Below, piece by piece: positions 18,194 to 26,588 of a stretch of DNA of 64,000 nucleotides (its first letter is position 1; each line of letters starts with the position of its first letter). The DNA comes from Nocardioides sp. JS614. Lineage in GTDB: Bacteria; Actinomycetota; Actinomycetes; Propionibacteriales; Nocardioidaceae. The stretch spans positions 930,001 to 994,000 of the forward strand of contig NC_008699.1 of the NCBI RefSeq assembly GCF_000015265.1. The letters are read 5' to 3'. Under the pieces are notes generated by a model, which worked only from the letters and a program-made list of their open reading frames with translations, did no database searches and was not told the DNA's origin. The position numbers and the translations under genes are program-made.

Positions 18194-18763
18194 TCAGAGC
18201 CCCGTGACGCCCTCGTCGCCGTACCCCTCGGCCTGCTCGTCGAAGTTCTCGTGCTCGAGGAGGTGCAGGATCGGGACGCCGAGGCGGCGCCGGGCCTTCG
18301 ACGTCCAGTCGAGGTGGAAGAACTCCGCGACCACGTGCGGCCGGGTCAAGATGATGGCCTCGCGGCCGTCGACCGCGGCGACCTTGGCGGCCAGCGCGTC
18401 GATGGGCGGGTCGGTGACGATCTCGCCCAGCGCGGTCGCCCCGCTGGCGCGCAGCGCCTGGAGGGTGGACTCGAGCTCGGCGGTCGAGCGCTCCTCGCAG
18501 TCCTTGCGCACCGCCTCCAGGTCGACCTCGCCCATCGGCATGGTCGGGGAGGCGAGCATGTCGCCGGCCGTCAGGGAGCCCATCGCGGACTCGATGCGGG
18601 CCGCGGCGTCCTCGAGCGGCAGCAGCACGTGGTAGGTCACCGGCTCGCCCAGGTCCTCGTGCAGCGAGTGCACCTGGGCGGCGTCCTGGGCGGTCAGGGC
18701 CTGCTCGACCAGGAGCACGACGTCGTAGTCCCCTGAGGAGCTCTCGGACGGGTTCTCGGACAT
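18194..18763 (-). CDS. Conserved hypothetical protein, possibly Usp-like
   Basis: A 189-aa acidic soluble protein. DYDVVLLVEQALTAQ near the start and EAIILTRPHVVAEFFHLDW near residue 135 look like beta strands of an alpha/beta fold comparable to universal-stress-type proteins, but no UspA ATP-binding GxxG motif is present. I cannot assign a function. It lies 7 bp upstream of the 293-aa hypothetical gene and 33 bp downstream of the ligase gene on the same strand, so it could belong to either unit. GGAGGCACCACATG gives a good ribosome site for this start. Confidence 0.6.
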   Translation of the reverse strand: MSENPSESSSGDYDVVLLVEQALTAQDAAQVHSLHEDLGEPVTYHVLLPLEDAAARIESAMGSLTAGDMLASPTMPMGEVDLEAVRKDCEERSTAELESTLQALRASGATALGEIVTDPPIDALAAKVAAVDGREAIILTRPHVVAEFFHLDWTSKARRRLGVPILHLLEHENFDEQAEGYGDEGVTGL

Positions 18764-18796
18764 GTGGTGCCTCCTCGGCCGGCCGGGTGAGTCGGA

Positions 18797-19897
18797 TCAG
18801 TCGACGTTCAGGATCCTAGCGAGGTCGTAGCCCACCGGCTCCTCCAGTTGGTCGTACCCGCACGACTCCGGGTCGCGGTCGGGCCGCCAGCGCCGGAACT
18901 GGGCGGTGTGGCGGAACCGGCGTCCCTCCATGTGGTCGTAGGCGACCTCCAGCACCCGCTCGGGGCGCAGCGGGGTGAACGAGAGGTCCTTGCCCTGGCT
19001 CCACCGGCTCTGGGTGCCCGGCACCCGGTCCGGGTTGGCGATCGCCCAGTCGGCCCACTCGCCCCAGGGGTGGTCCGCGATCGGCACGACGAGCGGCTGC
19101 AGCTCCTCGATCAGCTCGGCGCGACGGGCGGCGGTGAAGCTGGCGCTCACACCGACGTGCTGGAGCTGGCCGTCGGCGTACAGCCCGAGCAGCAGGCTGC
19201 CGAGCAACGGCCTGTCGGGGGTGCTGGTCTTGTGCTCGCGGTAGCCGGCGACGACCACGTCGGCGGTGCGCTCGTGCTTGATCTTGAGCATGGTGCGGGC
19301 GTTCTGCTGGTACGCCGCCCCCAGGGGCTTGGCGACCACGCCGTCGAGGCCGGCGCCCTCGAACTGGTGGAACCACTCCTCGGCCTGCGCCGGATCCGTG
19401 GTGGTGCGGGTGAGGAAGCAGGGCCCGTCGAGGTCGCCCAGCGCCCGCTCGAGGGCGGCGCGACGCTCCGCGAACGGCCGCTCGGCGTACGACTCGTCGT
19501 CGAGCGCGAGCAGGTCGAACGCGACGTACGAGGCCGGCGTCTTCTCGGCCAGCAGCTCGATGCGGGACCGGGCCGGGTGGATCCGCTCCTGGAGCACCTC
19601 GAACTCCAGGCGCTCCACCCCCGCGTCGTTCGGGAGCGCGACGAAGAGCTCGCCGTCCAGCACGCAGCGGTGCGGCAGCTGCTCGCGCATCGCGGCGACG
19701 ACCTCGGGGAAGTAGCGGGTCAGCGGCTTGGTGTTGCGGCTGGCCAGCTCCACCTCGTCGCCGTCCTTGAACACGAGGCACCGGAACCCGTCCCACTTCG
19801 GCTCGAAGCTCAGGCCCCCGTGCTTCTCGGGGTCGGGGATCCCCTTGACCGACTTCGCGAGCATCGGCTGGACGGGCGGCATCACCGGCAGCTGCAT
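18797..19897 (-). CDS. ligC: ATP-dependent DNA ligase, LigC type
   Basis: A 366-aa stand-alone ATP-dependent DNA ligase. The nucleotidyl lysine motif I is in FEPKWDGFR (about residue 34). Motif III is in YVAFDLLAL, motif IV in GLDGVVAKPL and motif V in TMLKIKHERTADVVV. The OB-fold C-terminal domain follows with GSLLLGLYADGQLQHVG. There is no polymerase or nuclease domain, so it matches actinobacterial LigC rather than LigD; in mycobacteria LigC has been linked to base-excision and backup repair. The upstream region towards tRNA-Gln contains a solo palindrome A. Confidence 0.92.
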   Translation of the reverse strand: MQLPVMPPVQPMLAKSVKGIPDPEKHGGLSFEPKWDGFRCLVFKDGDEVELASRNTKPLTRYFPEVVAAMREQLPHRCVLDGELFVALPNDAGVERLEFEVLQERIHPARSRIELLAEKTPASYVAFDLLALDDESYAERPFAERRAALERALGDLDGPCFLTRTTTDPAQAEEWFHQFEGAGLDGVVAKPLGAAYQQNARTMLKIKHERTADVVVAGYREHKTSTPDRPLLGSLLLGLYADGQLQHVGVSASFTAARRAELIEELQPLVVPIADHPWGEWADWAIANPDRVPGTQSRWSQGKDLSFTPLRPERVLEVAYDHMEGRRFRHTAQFRRWRPDRDPESCGYDQLEEPVGYDLARILNVD

Positions 19898-19933
19898 CCC
19901 CCGAGGCTAACCGCGCCGGCTGCTCTCGGAGGT

Positions 19934-19983
19934 GGGTCGTGTGCCTGAGGACGCGCCATGGCGCGTCCTCAGGCACACGACCC
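19934..19983. repeat. Palindrome family A, copy 3 (solo, perfect)
   Basis: A perfect 50-bp palindrome beginning GGGTCGTGTGCCTGAGGACG, with no nuclease gene beside it. It lies between the ligC start (19897) and tRNA-Gln (20002), 18 bp upstream of the tRNA. It differs from copy 2 by GA versus AA in one arm, with the matching change in the other. Confidence 0.95.
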
Positions 19984-20001
19984 GTAACCTTGGGCCGACT
20001 A

Positions 20002-20080
20002 TCCCCGGTTGGTCTGCCGGCAGGGCCCGCCTGACTTTGAATCAGGACTAGCGACGTAGGTTCGACTCCTACCCGGGGAG
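20002..20080 (+). tRNA. tRNA-Gln (anticodon TTG)
   Basis: The cloverleaf can be drawn as follows. Acceptor TCCCCGG/CCGGGGA with discriminator G. D-stem GGTC/GGCC. Anticodon stem CCTGA/TCAGG with loop CTTTGAA, giving anticodon TTG, which reads CAA and CAG. T-stem GTAGG/CCTAC with loop TTCGACT. CCA is not encoded. The variable region is 9 nt (ACTAGCGAC), longer than the usual 4-5 nt of a class-I tRNA. The gene ends 1 bp before the glmU start codon, so the two are probably co-transcribed or the tRNA is processed out of the glmU leader. Confidence 0.9.
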
Positions 20081-20081
20081 C

Positions 20082-21548
20082 GTGAGCGCACAACAGTCGA
20101 CAGGGTTGACGGTCGTCGTGCTGGCCGCCGGCGGCGGCACCCGCATGAAGTCCAAGACGATGAAGGTGCTGCACCCGATCGCGGGGCGCACCATGATCGG
20201 CCACGTGCTGACCGCGGCGCGGGCGATGGAGCCGGACCGCATCGTCGCGGTCGTCGGCCACCAGCGCGAGCAGGTCTCCGAGCACATCCGCTCCCTCGAC
20301 CCGGACGTGGTGCTGGCGGTCCAGGAGGAGCAGCTCGGGACCGGGCACGCCGTCCGGGTGGCGATGGCGGCGATCGGTGAGGTCTCCGGCACCGTCGTGG
20401 TGGCGTACGGCGACACCCCGCTGCTGGAGGGCCGCTCGCTGCGCGCGTTCGCGGCCGAGCACGAGGCCGCGCAGCGGGCCGTGAGCGTGTTGAGCGGCGT
20501 GGTCGACAACCCGTTCGGCTACGGCCGGGTGCTGCGCAACGACGAGGGCGACGTCGAGGCGATCGTCGAGGAGAAGGACGCGACCCCCGCGCAGCGGGAG
20601 GTGTGCGAGATCAACTCCGGGATCCTGGCCTTCGACGCGGAGTTCCTGCTCGGCGCCCTGTCCCGGCTCGGCAACGACAACGCCAAGGGCGAGTACTACC
20701 TGACCGACCTGATCGGCATCGCCCGCGAGGACGGCCTCACCGTCGGCGCGCACACGATCGAGGACGTCCGGCAGACCGAGGGGGTCAACGACCGGGCCCA
20801 GCTCGCCCGGATGGGCGCCGAGCTGAACCGGCGGATCGTGACCCGGTGGATGCACGAGGGCGTCACGGTCATGGACCCCGCGACCACCTGGATCGACGCG
20901 GACGTCACCCTCGCGCCCGACGTGACCATCCTCCCGGGCACCCAGCTGCTGGGTGCCACGGTCATCGGCGAGGACGCCGTGATCGGCCCGGACACGACAC
21001 TCAAGGACTGCGAGGTCGGGGCCGGCGCCCGGGTCGTGCGCACCCACGGGGAGCTCGCCGTGATCGGCGGCGAGGCCACCGTGGGCCCGTTCTCCTACCT
21101 GCGCCCGGGCACCAACCTCGGCGCGGGCGGCAAGATCGGGGCGTTCGTGGAGACCAAGAACGCCACGATCGGCGACGGCGCGAAGGTGCCGCACCTGTCC
21201 TACGTCGGCGACGCCGAGATCGGCGAGGGCTCCAACATCGGCGCCGGAACGATCTTCGCCAACTACGACGGCGTCGCGAAGCACCACACCAAGATCGGCC
21301 GGCACACCCGCACCGCCTCCAACAACACCTTCGTCGCTCCGGTCGAGATCGGCGACGGCGCGGCCACCGGTGCCGGCACCGTCGTACGCCGCGACGTCCC
21401 GCCCGGAGCGCTCGCCGTCTCCGGCGGTCCGCAGCGCAACCTCGAGGGCTGGACCCTGGCCAAGCGCGCCGGTACCGCGCAGGCGCAGGCTGCCGCGGAC
21501 GCGCTGGGCACGGGTCGGGACGGTGAACAGGACGTGGCAGAATCCTGA
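20082..21548 (+). CDS. glmU: Bifunctional GlcNAc-1-P uridyltransferase / GlcN-1-P acetyltransferase
   Basis: Makes UDP-GlcNAc: the C-terminal domain acetylates glucosamine-1-phosphate and the N-terminal domain adds UMP. The 488-aa protein has VVLAAGGGTRMKS (nucleotide loop), EEQLGTGHAV and YGDTPLLEG in the uridyltransferase half. Hexapeptide repeats of a left-handed beta helix follow, with VGPFSYLRPGT, VETKNATIG and NYDGVAKHHT (acetyl-transfer histidine region). The GTG at 20082 lies 1 bp after the tRNA; GGGGAG at the tRNA 3' end is the only Shine-Dalgarno candidate. prs follows after 46 bp. Confidence 0.97.
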   Translation: MSAQQSTGLTVVVLAAGGGTRMKSKTMKVLHPIAGRTMIGHVLTAARAMEPDRIVAVVGHQREQVSEHIRSLDPDVVLAVQEEQLGTGHAVRVAMAAIGEVSGTVVVAYGDTPLLEGRSLRAFAAEHEAAQRAVSVLSGVVDNPFGYGRVLRNDEGDVEAIVEEKDATPAQREVCEINSGILAFDAEFLLGALSRLGNDNAKGEYYLTDLIGIAREDGLTVGAHTIEDVRQTEGVNDRAQLARMGAELNRRIVTRWMHEGVTVMDPATTWIDADVTLAPDVTILPGTQLLGATVIGEDAVIGPDTTLKDCEVGAGARVVRTHGELAVIGGEATVGPFSYLRPGTNLGAGGKIGAFVETKNATIGDGAKVPHLSYVGDAEIGEGSNIGAGTIFANYDGVAKHHTKIGRHTRTASNNTFVAPVEIGDGAATGAGTVVRRDVPPGALAVSGGPQRNLEGWTLAKRAGTAQAQAAADALGTGRDGEQDVAES

Positions 21549-21594
21549 CCAGCCCCCTCCGGCGACCCCTTCCACGACCGAGGAGCAGCGCACC

Positions 21595-22566
21595 GTGACC
21601 GGTATGAAGAGGACCACCGAGAAGAACCTCATGGTCTTCAGTGGCCGGGCCCACCCTGTGCTCGCGGAGGAGGTCGCGACCCTGCTGGGCACCCCGCTGG
21701 TGCCCCAGTCGGCGTACGAGTTCGCGAACTCCGAGATCTACGTGCGCTACGAGGAGTCCGTGCGCGGCTGTGACGCGTTCGTGCTGCAGAGCCACACCGC
21801 TCCGGTCAACGAGTGGATCATGGAGCACCTGATCATGGTCGACGCGCTCAAGCGCGCCTCGGCCAAGCGGATCACCGTGGTGATGCCGTTCTACGGCTAC
21901 GCCCGCCAGGACAAGAAGCACAAGGGCCGCGAGCCGATCTCGGCGCGGCTGATGGCCGACCTGTTCAAGACCGCCGGCGCCAACCGGCTGATCACGGTCG
22001 ACCTGCACGCCGACCAGATCCAGGGCTTCTTCGACGGCCCGGTCGACCACCTGATGGCGCTGCCGATCCTCGCGGACTACGTCCGGGACAAGTACGGTTC
22101 CCAGCCGCTCGCGGTGGTGTCGCCGGACGCCGGCCGGATCAAGGTCGCCGAGCGCTGGTCGGCGCGCCTCGGGGGCGCGCCGCTGGCGTTCATCCACAAG
22201 ACCCGGCGCACCGACCGGCCGAACGAGAGCGTCGCCAACCGCGTCGTCGGCGACGTGTCGGGGCGGATGTGCGTGCTGGTCGACGACATGATCGACACCG
22301 GTGGCACCATCGTGAAGGCGGCCGAGGCGCTGATGGCCGACGGCGCCGCGGGCGTGATCATCGCCGCGACCCACGCGATCCTCTCCGACCCGGCCGTGGA
22401 CCGGCTCAAGAACTGTTCGGCCGTCGAGGTCGTGGTCACCAACACGCTGCCGCTCGCACCCGAGTGCGAGTTCGACAAGCTCACCACGCTCTCGATCGCG
22501 CCACTGATCTCCCGCGCGATCCGCGAGGTCTTCGAGGACGGCTCCGTCACCTCGATGTTCGAGTAG
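21595..22566 (+). CDS. prs: Ribose-phosphate pyrophosphokinase
   Basis: Makes PRPP from ribose-5-phosphate and ATP for nucleotides, histidine, tryptophan and cell-wall arabinan precursors. The 323-aa protein starts with GTG at 21595, preceded by GGAGCAGCGCACC. ANSEIYVRYEESVRG, FYGYARQDKKHKGREPIS, TVDLHADQIQGFF (metal) and the PRPP loop VLVDDMIDTGGTI are all present. The length is normal. The order glmU-prs matches M. tuberculosis. It converges on the minus-strand aminopeptidase, with 10 bp between the two. Confidence 0.98.
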   Translation: MTGMKRTTEKNLMVFSGRAHPVLAEEVATLLGTPLVPQSAYEFANSEIYVRYEESVRGCDAFVLQSHTAPVNEWIMEHLIMVDALKRASAKRITVVMPFYGYARQDKKHKGREPISARLMADLFKTAGANRLITVDLHADQIQGFFDGPVDHLMALPILADYVRDKYGSQPLAVVSPDAGRIKVAERWSARLGGAPLAFIHKTRRTDRPNESVANRVVGDVSGRMCVLVDDMIDTGGTIVKAAEALMADGAAGVIIAATHAILSDPAVDRLKNCSAVEVVVTNTLPLAPECEFDKLTTLSIAPLISRAIREVFEDGSVTSMFE

Positions 22567-22576
22567 CCGGCGACCG

Positions 22577-25000
22577 CTATCGCAGGTCGTCGCGCCAGTC
22601 CGCCCACTGCCGGCGCAGCACCGTCGGCAGGTCGCCGGCGAGCGCCCGGTCGAGACCGGCCACCTGGTCGGCGTCCAGGGCGAGGGCGGGACGGTGCCGG
22701 CCGACCACCTGCGCGAAGGCCTGGCCGCGGCGAGCCCAGTCGGGTGCCTCGTGCAGGTAGCGGTCGACGTACGGCGCCAGCAGCTCGGCCTGCTCGGTCG
22801 ACCAGAGCCCGTCGAGCAGCGCTGCGAACCGGCGGTTGTCCACGGTCGGGTCGGCGGCCGCGGCCCAGGCCTCGTCCTTGGCGGCCACCGTCGGCCGGGC
22901 CGCGAGCGCCGCGGCCGTTCCGTGCTCCGCCTCGAGCCCCGGCTCCCGCCGGCGCTCCTCCTCGATGAACGCGGCGTCGACGGCGCCGGTCTGGGCCAGG
23001 CGGCGCACCGAACGCCACCGCAGCGTCGGCGGCAGCGGCAGGTCGCCCACCGTGCCGGCCTCGAGCCAGCCGCGCAGGGTCGCCCCCTCGCGGGTGGTCG
23101 CCGCGAACCCGGACGCGAAGGCGAGCGCCAGGGCGGGGGTCGCGGCGTGCATCAGCCCCGTCTCGCAGGCGCTCGCGATGGCGTCGTGGGCGCCCGCCGC
23201 CGCAGCCGCCGGCGTGCGCAGCGGCAGCACCCGGTCGAGCGTGCGGGCCAGCACCGCGCTCACCAGCACGGCGCTGCGCTCTCCGGCCAGGTGCTGCTGG
23301 ACCAGGTCGACGTACTCCGCGGCGGGCAGCGCCCGGGCCTGGACCTCGTCGAACAGCATCGTCCAGAGCACCGCCCGGACCAGGTCGTCGTCGATGCGGC
23401 ACAGGCCGCCGGCCAGCTTGTCCCGGGACCGGCGGTCCAGCACGATCCGGGCGAACGTCTCGCCGTGGCTGTTCGGGACCACCACCCGCCCCGCGAACCT
23501 CGGCAGCAGCACCGGCTCGTCGCCGACGTCCACGAGCTCGCTGCCGACCTCGGTCCAGGAGTCGTCGTACGCCGTGACCCGGATCCGGTGCGGCCGGACG
23601 CCGAGGCGACGCACCGCGGGGACCGCGCCGTCGGGGCCGACGTGCTCCACCCGGAGCGTGTCGAAGCCGGTGCTGCGCAGCCACAGCCGCACCCACTCCC
23701 GCACGTCGCGGTCGGACGCCTCGTCGAGGGCGGCGACGAAGTCGTCGAGCGTGGCGTTCGCGAACCGGTGCCGGGTCAGGTAGGTGTTCACCCCGCGCAG
23801 GAAGGTCTCGTCACCCAGCCAGGTGACCAGCTGTCGCAGCACCGAGTTGCCCTTGGCGTAGGAGATCGAGTCGAAGATCGTGGCCGCCGTGTCGACATCC
23901 GGCACGTCCTCGGCGTCCGGGGCCACCGGGTGCGTCGAGCGGCGCCGGTCGGCGTCGTACGCCGCCGGCTTGCGCACGGCCTCGTGGCCGAGCAGCGCAC
24001 CGGGGAAGCCGGCGCCGTCGGCGGCGACCCGGTAGCCCATGTAGTCCGCGAAGGACTCCTGCAGCCAGGTGTCCTCCCACCAGGTCATCGTCACCAGGTC
24101 GCCGAACCACATGTGCGACATCTCGTGGGCGATCACGGCGGCCCGGAACAGCTGCAGCTCCTCGGGCACCGCGCCGCGCGGCAGGTACTCGTCGCGGTAG
24201 GTCACGCAGCCGGGCATCTCCTGGGCGCCCCAGTTGAGGCCGGGGACGAAGACCTGGTCGAAGGAGTCGAACGGGTAGGGCTCCTCGAAGATCTCGGCGA
24301 AGTGGTCGAAGCAGCCTTCGGTGATCGCCCGCAGCTCGGCCAGGTCGCGGTCCAGCTCCTCGGCGAGCGAGGCGCGGGCGTGCCAGCCGAACGGCAGGCC
24401 GGCGTGCTCCCAGCGCCGGGAGGCCCACGGGCCGGCCGCGACCACGAACAGCGCCGGCGGGACGGGCGGCGTGGCCGCGAACTCCCAATGGCCGTCGACG
24501 GCGGCGCCGGCGGACGGACTCACCGTCCGGCCGTTCGCGAGCACCGTCCACGCGGGATCGGCGGCCACGCTGAGGGTCAGCGACGCCTTGAGGTCGTTCT
24601 GGTCGAAGCACGCGAAGACCTTCTGTGCGATGTCCATGCCGAGGTAGGCGCCGACGTAGGTCTCGCCGTCCGCCGGGTCGACCATCTGGTGCATGCCGTC
24701 GCCGTCGGTGACGTAGGGGAGCCGGGCCGCCACCACGACCTCGTGTCGGCCCCCGAGACCGGACAGCCACAGTCGCCGGCCGTCGTACGCCGGTTCCGTC
24801 GGCGCACCGTCCACGGTGACCTCGAGGTCGCTCGCCCGGGTCAGCTCGAGGAACGTCTCGGCGGCGGAGGCAGTGAACCGGACGCGGGTGCGGCAGCCGA
24901 AGGTCCCGGACCCAGGATCGGTGAGGTCGAGGTGGATCGCGTAGGAGACATCGGCGACGGCGGCGGCGCGCTCGCGCGCCTCGCGGAGGGTGAGGGCCAC
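22577..25000 (-). CDS. pepN: M1-family aminopeptidase with an altered GAMEN motif
   Basis: An 807-aa zinc metallopeptidase removing N-terminal residues from peptides in the cytoplasm. The zinc site HEMSH, with the downstream Glu in WLQESFADYMGY, is intact near residue 295, and the catalytic Tyr is in SISYAKGNSVLRQLV. The exopeptidase motif, normally GAMEN, reads GAQEM in LNWGAQEMPGCVTYRDEYL near residue 259: the substrate-binding Glu is kept but Met and Asn are changed. The C-terminal ~330 residues are the helical ERAP1-like domain. The GTG at 25000 is chosen from the family N-terminus. It is divergent from rplY. Confidence 0.92.
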   Translation of the reverse strand: MALTLREARERAAAVADVSYAIHLDLTDPGSGTFGCRTRVRFTASAAETFLELTRASDLEVTVDGAPTEPAYDGRRLWLSGLGGRHEVVVAARLPYVTDGDGMHQMVDPADGETYVGAYLGMDIAQKVFACFDQNDLKASLTLSVAADPAWTVLANGRTVSPSAGAAVDGHWEFAATPPVPPALFVVAAGPWASRRWEHAGLPFGWHARASLAEELDRDLAELRAITEGCFDHFAEIFEEPYPFDSFDQVFVPGLNWGAQEMPGCVTYRDEYLPRGAVPEELQLFRAAVIAHEMSHMWFGDLVTMTWWEDTWLQESFADYMGYRVAADGAGFPGALLGHEAVRKPAAYDADRRRSTHPVAPDAEDVPDVDTAATIFDSISYAKGNSVLRQLVTWLGDETFLRGVNTYLTRHRFANATLDDFVAALDEASDRDVREWVRLWLRSTGFDTLRVEHVGPDGAVPAVRRLGVRPHRIRVTAYDDSWTEVGSELVDVGDEPVLLPRFAGRVVVPNSHGETFARIVLDRRSRDKLAGGLCRIDDDLVRAVLWTMLFDEVQARALPAAEYVDLVQQHLAGERSAVLVSAVLARTLDRVLPLRTPAAAAAGAHDAIASACETGLMHAATPALALAFASGFAATTREGATLRGWLEAGTVGDLPLPPTLRWRSVRRLAQTGAVDAAFIEEERRREPGLEAEHGTAAALAARPTVAAKDEAWAAAADPTVDNRRFAALLDGLWSTEQAELLAPYVDRYLHEAPDWARRGQAFAQVVGRHRPALALDADQVAGLDRALAGDLPTVLRRQWADWRDDLR

Positions 25001-25235
25001 GGGATCGACCTTACGGTTTTCGTCCTGGGGCGCCACCGCCGTAGACTTCTCGGGTTGCCTCGGCGAGGGAGCACCCGGACGGGCGCTCCGTGATCGACAG
25101 GGCCGGCTGGATCCCTCCGGATGCGCCCGCACGATCTGCGCCCACATCGAGCGCCGTGCCGAGGCCCCGCGACCACGAAGCAGCAGCAACAGCCAGCGTC
25201 ACCGAGACCAGCGTCACCGAGGAGAAGAGCTCACC
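25001..25235. promoter_or_regulatory. Divergent promoter region of pepN and rplY
   Basis: A 235-bp non-coding stretch between divergent starts. A TAGACT hexamer at 25042-25047 could be a -10 element for rplY, but no convincing -35 is seen. Immediately before rplY, two short repeats read CAGCGTCACCGAG and CAGCGTCACCGAG (around 25196 and 25210). The ribosome site of rplY is GAGGAGAAGAGCTCACC. No RNA switch or terminator is recognisable. Confidence 0.35.
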
Positions 25236-25907
25236 ATGTCCGAGAAGATCAAGGCCGAGGCCCGCACCGAGTTCGGCAAGGGCGCCGCCCGCCGGATCCG
25301 CCGCGCCGACAAGGTTCCGGCCGTCGTGTACGGCCACGGCAACGACCCCGTCCACCTGACCCTCCCGGGCCACGAGACGATGATGGCGCTCAAGCACGGC
25401 GGCGCGAACGCGCTGCTCGAGCTCGACATCGACGGCAAGTCCCAGCTGGCGCTGACCAAGCAGGTCCAGATCGACCCGATCAAGCGCCACCTCGAGCACA
25501 TCGACTTCGTCGCGGTCAAGCGGGGCGAGAAGGTCACCGTCGAGGTGCCGGTGCACCTCGTCGGCGACGCCGCGCGCGAGACCCTCGTCGTCACCGAGAC
25601 CGCGACCATCCAGCTCGAGGCCGAGGCCACGCACATCCCCGAGCACATCGAGGTCAGCATCGAGGGCGCCGAGGCGGGCACCCAGATCCACGCCTCCGAC
25701 CTCACCATCCCCTCGGGCAGCACGCTCCTGCTCGACCCCGAGACCCTGATCGTCAACGTCACCCAGCAGCAGTCCGCCGAGGCCCTCGAGGCCGAGCTGG
25801 AGGAGGCCGAGGCCGAGGCCGGCATCGAGCGCGACGAGGTCGAGAAGGACGTCGACGAGGTCGGCGCCGCGGAGACCGAGAGCACCGAGGCCGCGACCGA
25901 GGAGTGA
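25236..25907 (+). CDS. rplY: 50S ribosomal protein L25, general stress protein Ctc form
   Basis: A 5S-rRNA-binding ribosomal protein of 223 aa in the long two-domain (TL5/Ctc) form. The N-terminal L25 fold contains GKGAARRIRRADKVPAVVYG and QIDPIKRHLEHIDFVAV. The C-terminal beta domain spans residues ~100-180. The last ~45 residues are an acidic, Glu/Ala-rich tail (EAELEEAEAEAGIERDE). The ATG at 25236 has a strong ribosome site. pth follows with a GTG start 50 bp after the stop, the usual actinobacterial pairing. Confidence 0.97.
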   Translation: MSEKIKAEARTEFGKGAARRIRRADKVPAVVYGHGNDPVHLTLPGHETMMALKHGGANALLELDIDGKSQLALTKQVQIDPIKRHLEHIDFVAVKRGEKVTVEVPVHLVGDAARETLVVTETATIQLEAEATHIPEHIEVSIEGAEAGTQIHASDLTIPSGSTLLLDPETLIVNVTQQQSAEALEAELEEAEAEAGIERDEVEKDVDEVGAAETESTEAATEE

Positions 25908-25957
25908 CCCTCCGTCACCTGTTCCGCCGGAACGTCCGTGGGAAGGGCCGGGATCGC

Positions 25958-26557
25958 GTGGCCGACTCCGCTGCACCCGTGTGGCTGGTGGTCGGGCTGG
26001 GCAATCCCGGCCCGACCTACGCCGGGCACCGTCACAACGTGGGCTACCTCGTCGCCGACGAGCTCGCCTCGCGGCTCGGCGCGCCGTTCCGCGCGCACAA
26101 GTCCGGCCGGGCCGAGGTCGTCGAGGGGCGGCTGGGCGTGCCCGGGCAGCCCGGCCCCCGGGTCGTGCTGATGCGTGCCCGGTGCTACATGAACGAGACC
26201 GGCGGCCCGGTGAAGCAGCTCGCGGGGTTCTACAAGGTCCCGCCCGAGCGGATCATCGCCGTGCACGACGAGCTCGACATCGCGTTCGACACGATGCGGG
26301 TCAAGCTCGGCGGCGGCGACAACGGCCACAACGGGCTGCGCTCGATGCGCAGCTCGCTCGGCACCGGCGACTTCTACCGGGTCCGGGTCGGCATCGGCCG
26401 TCCACCGGGCCGGCAGGACCCGGCCGACTTCGTGCTCTCCAACTACTCCTCGTCCGAGCGCAAGGTGCTGCCGTTCCAGGTCGACCGGGCCGCGGACGCC
26501 GTCGAGGCGCTGGTCACCGAGGGCCTCGAGCGCACCCAGCAGCGCTTCAACTCCTGA
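25958..26557 (+). CDS. pth: Peptidyl-tRNA hydrolase
   Basis: Releases tRNA from stalled peptidyl-tRNA. The 199-aa protein carries the Pth signature VVGLGNPGPTYAGHRHNVGY with the catalytic His, then ARCYMNETGGPVKQL with the conserved Asn, the catalytic Asp in AVHDELDIAFD, and GGGDNGHNGLRS. The GTG at 25958 is preceded by GGGAAGGG, 11 bp upstream; a second in-frame GTG at 25979 would also leave the domain intact. Co-transcription with rplY is likely. Confidence 0.96.
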   Translation: MADSAAPVWLVVGLGNPGPTYAGHRHNVGYLVADELASRLGAPFRAHKSGRAEVVEGRLGVPGQPGPRVVLMRARCYMNETGGPVKQLAGFYKVPPERIIAVHDELDIAFDTMRVKLGGGDNGHNGLRSMRSSLGTGDFYRVRVGIGRPPGRQDPADFVLSNYSSSERKVLPFQVDRAADAVEALVTEGLERTQQRFNS

Positions 26558-26588
26558 TCGCCAACGCCCGATCGATAGGGTTCCCCGC

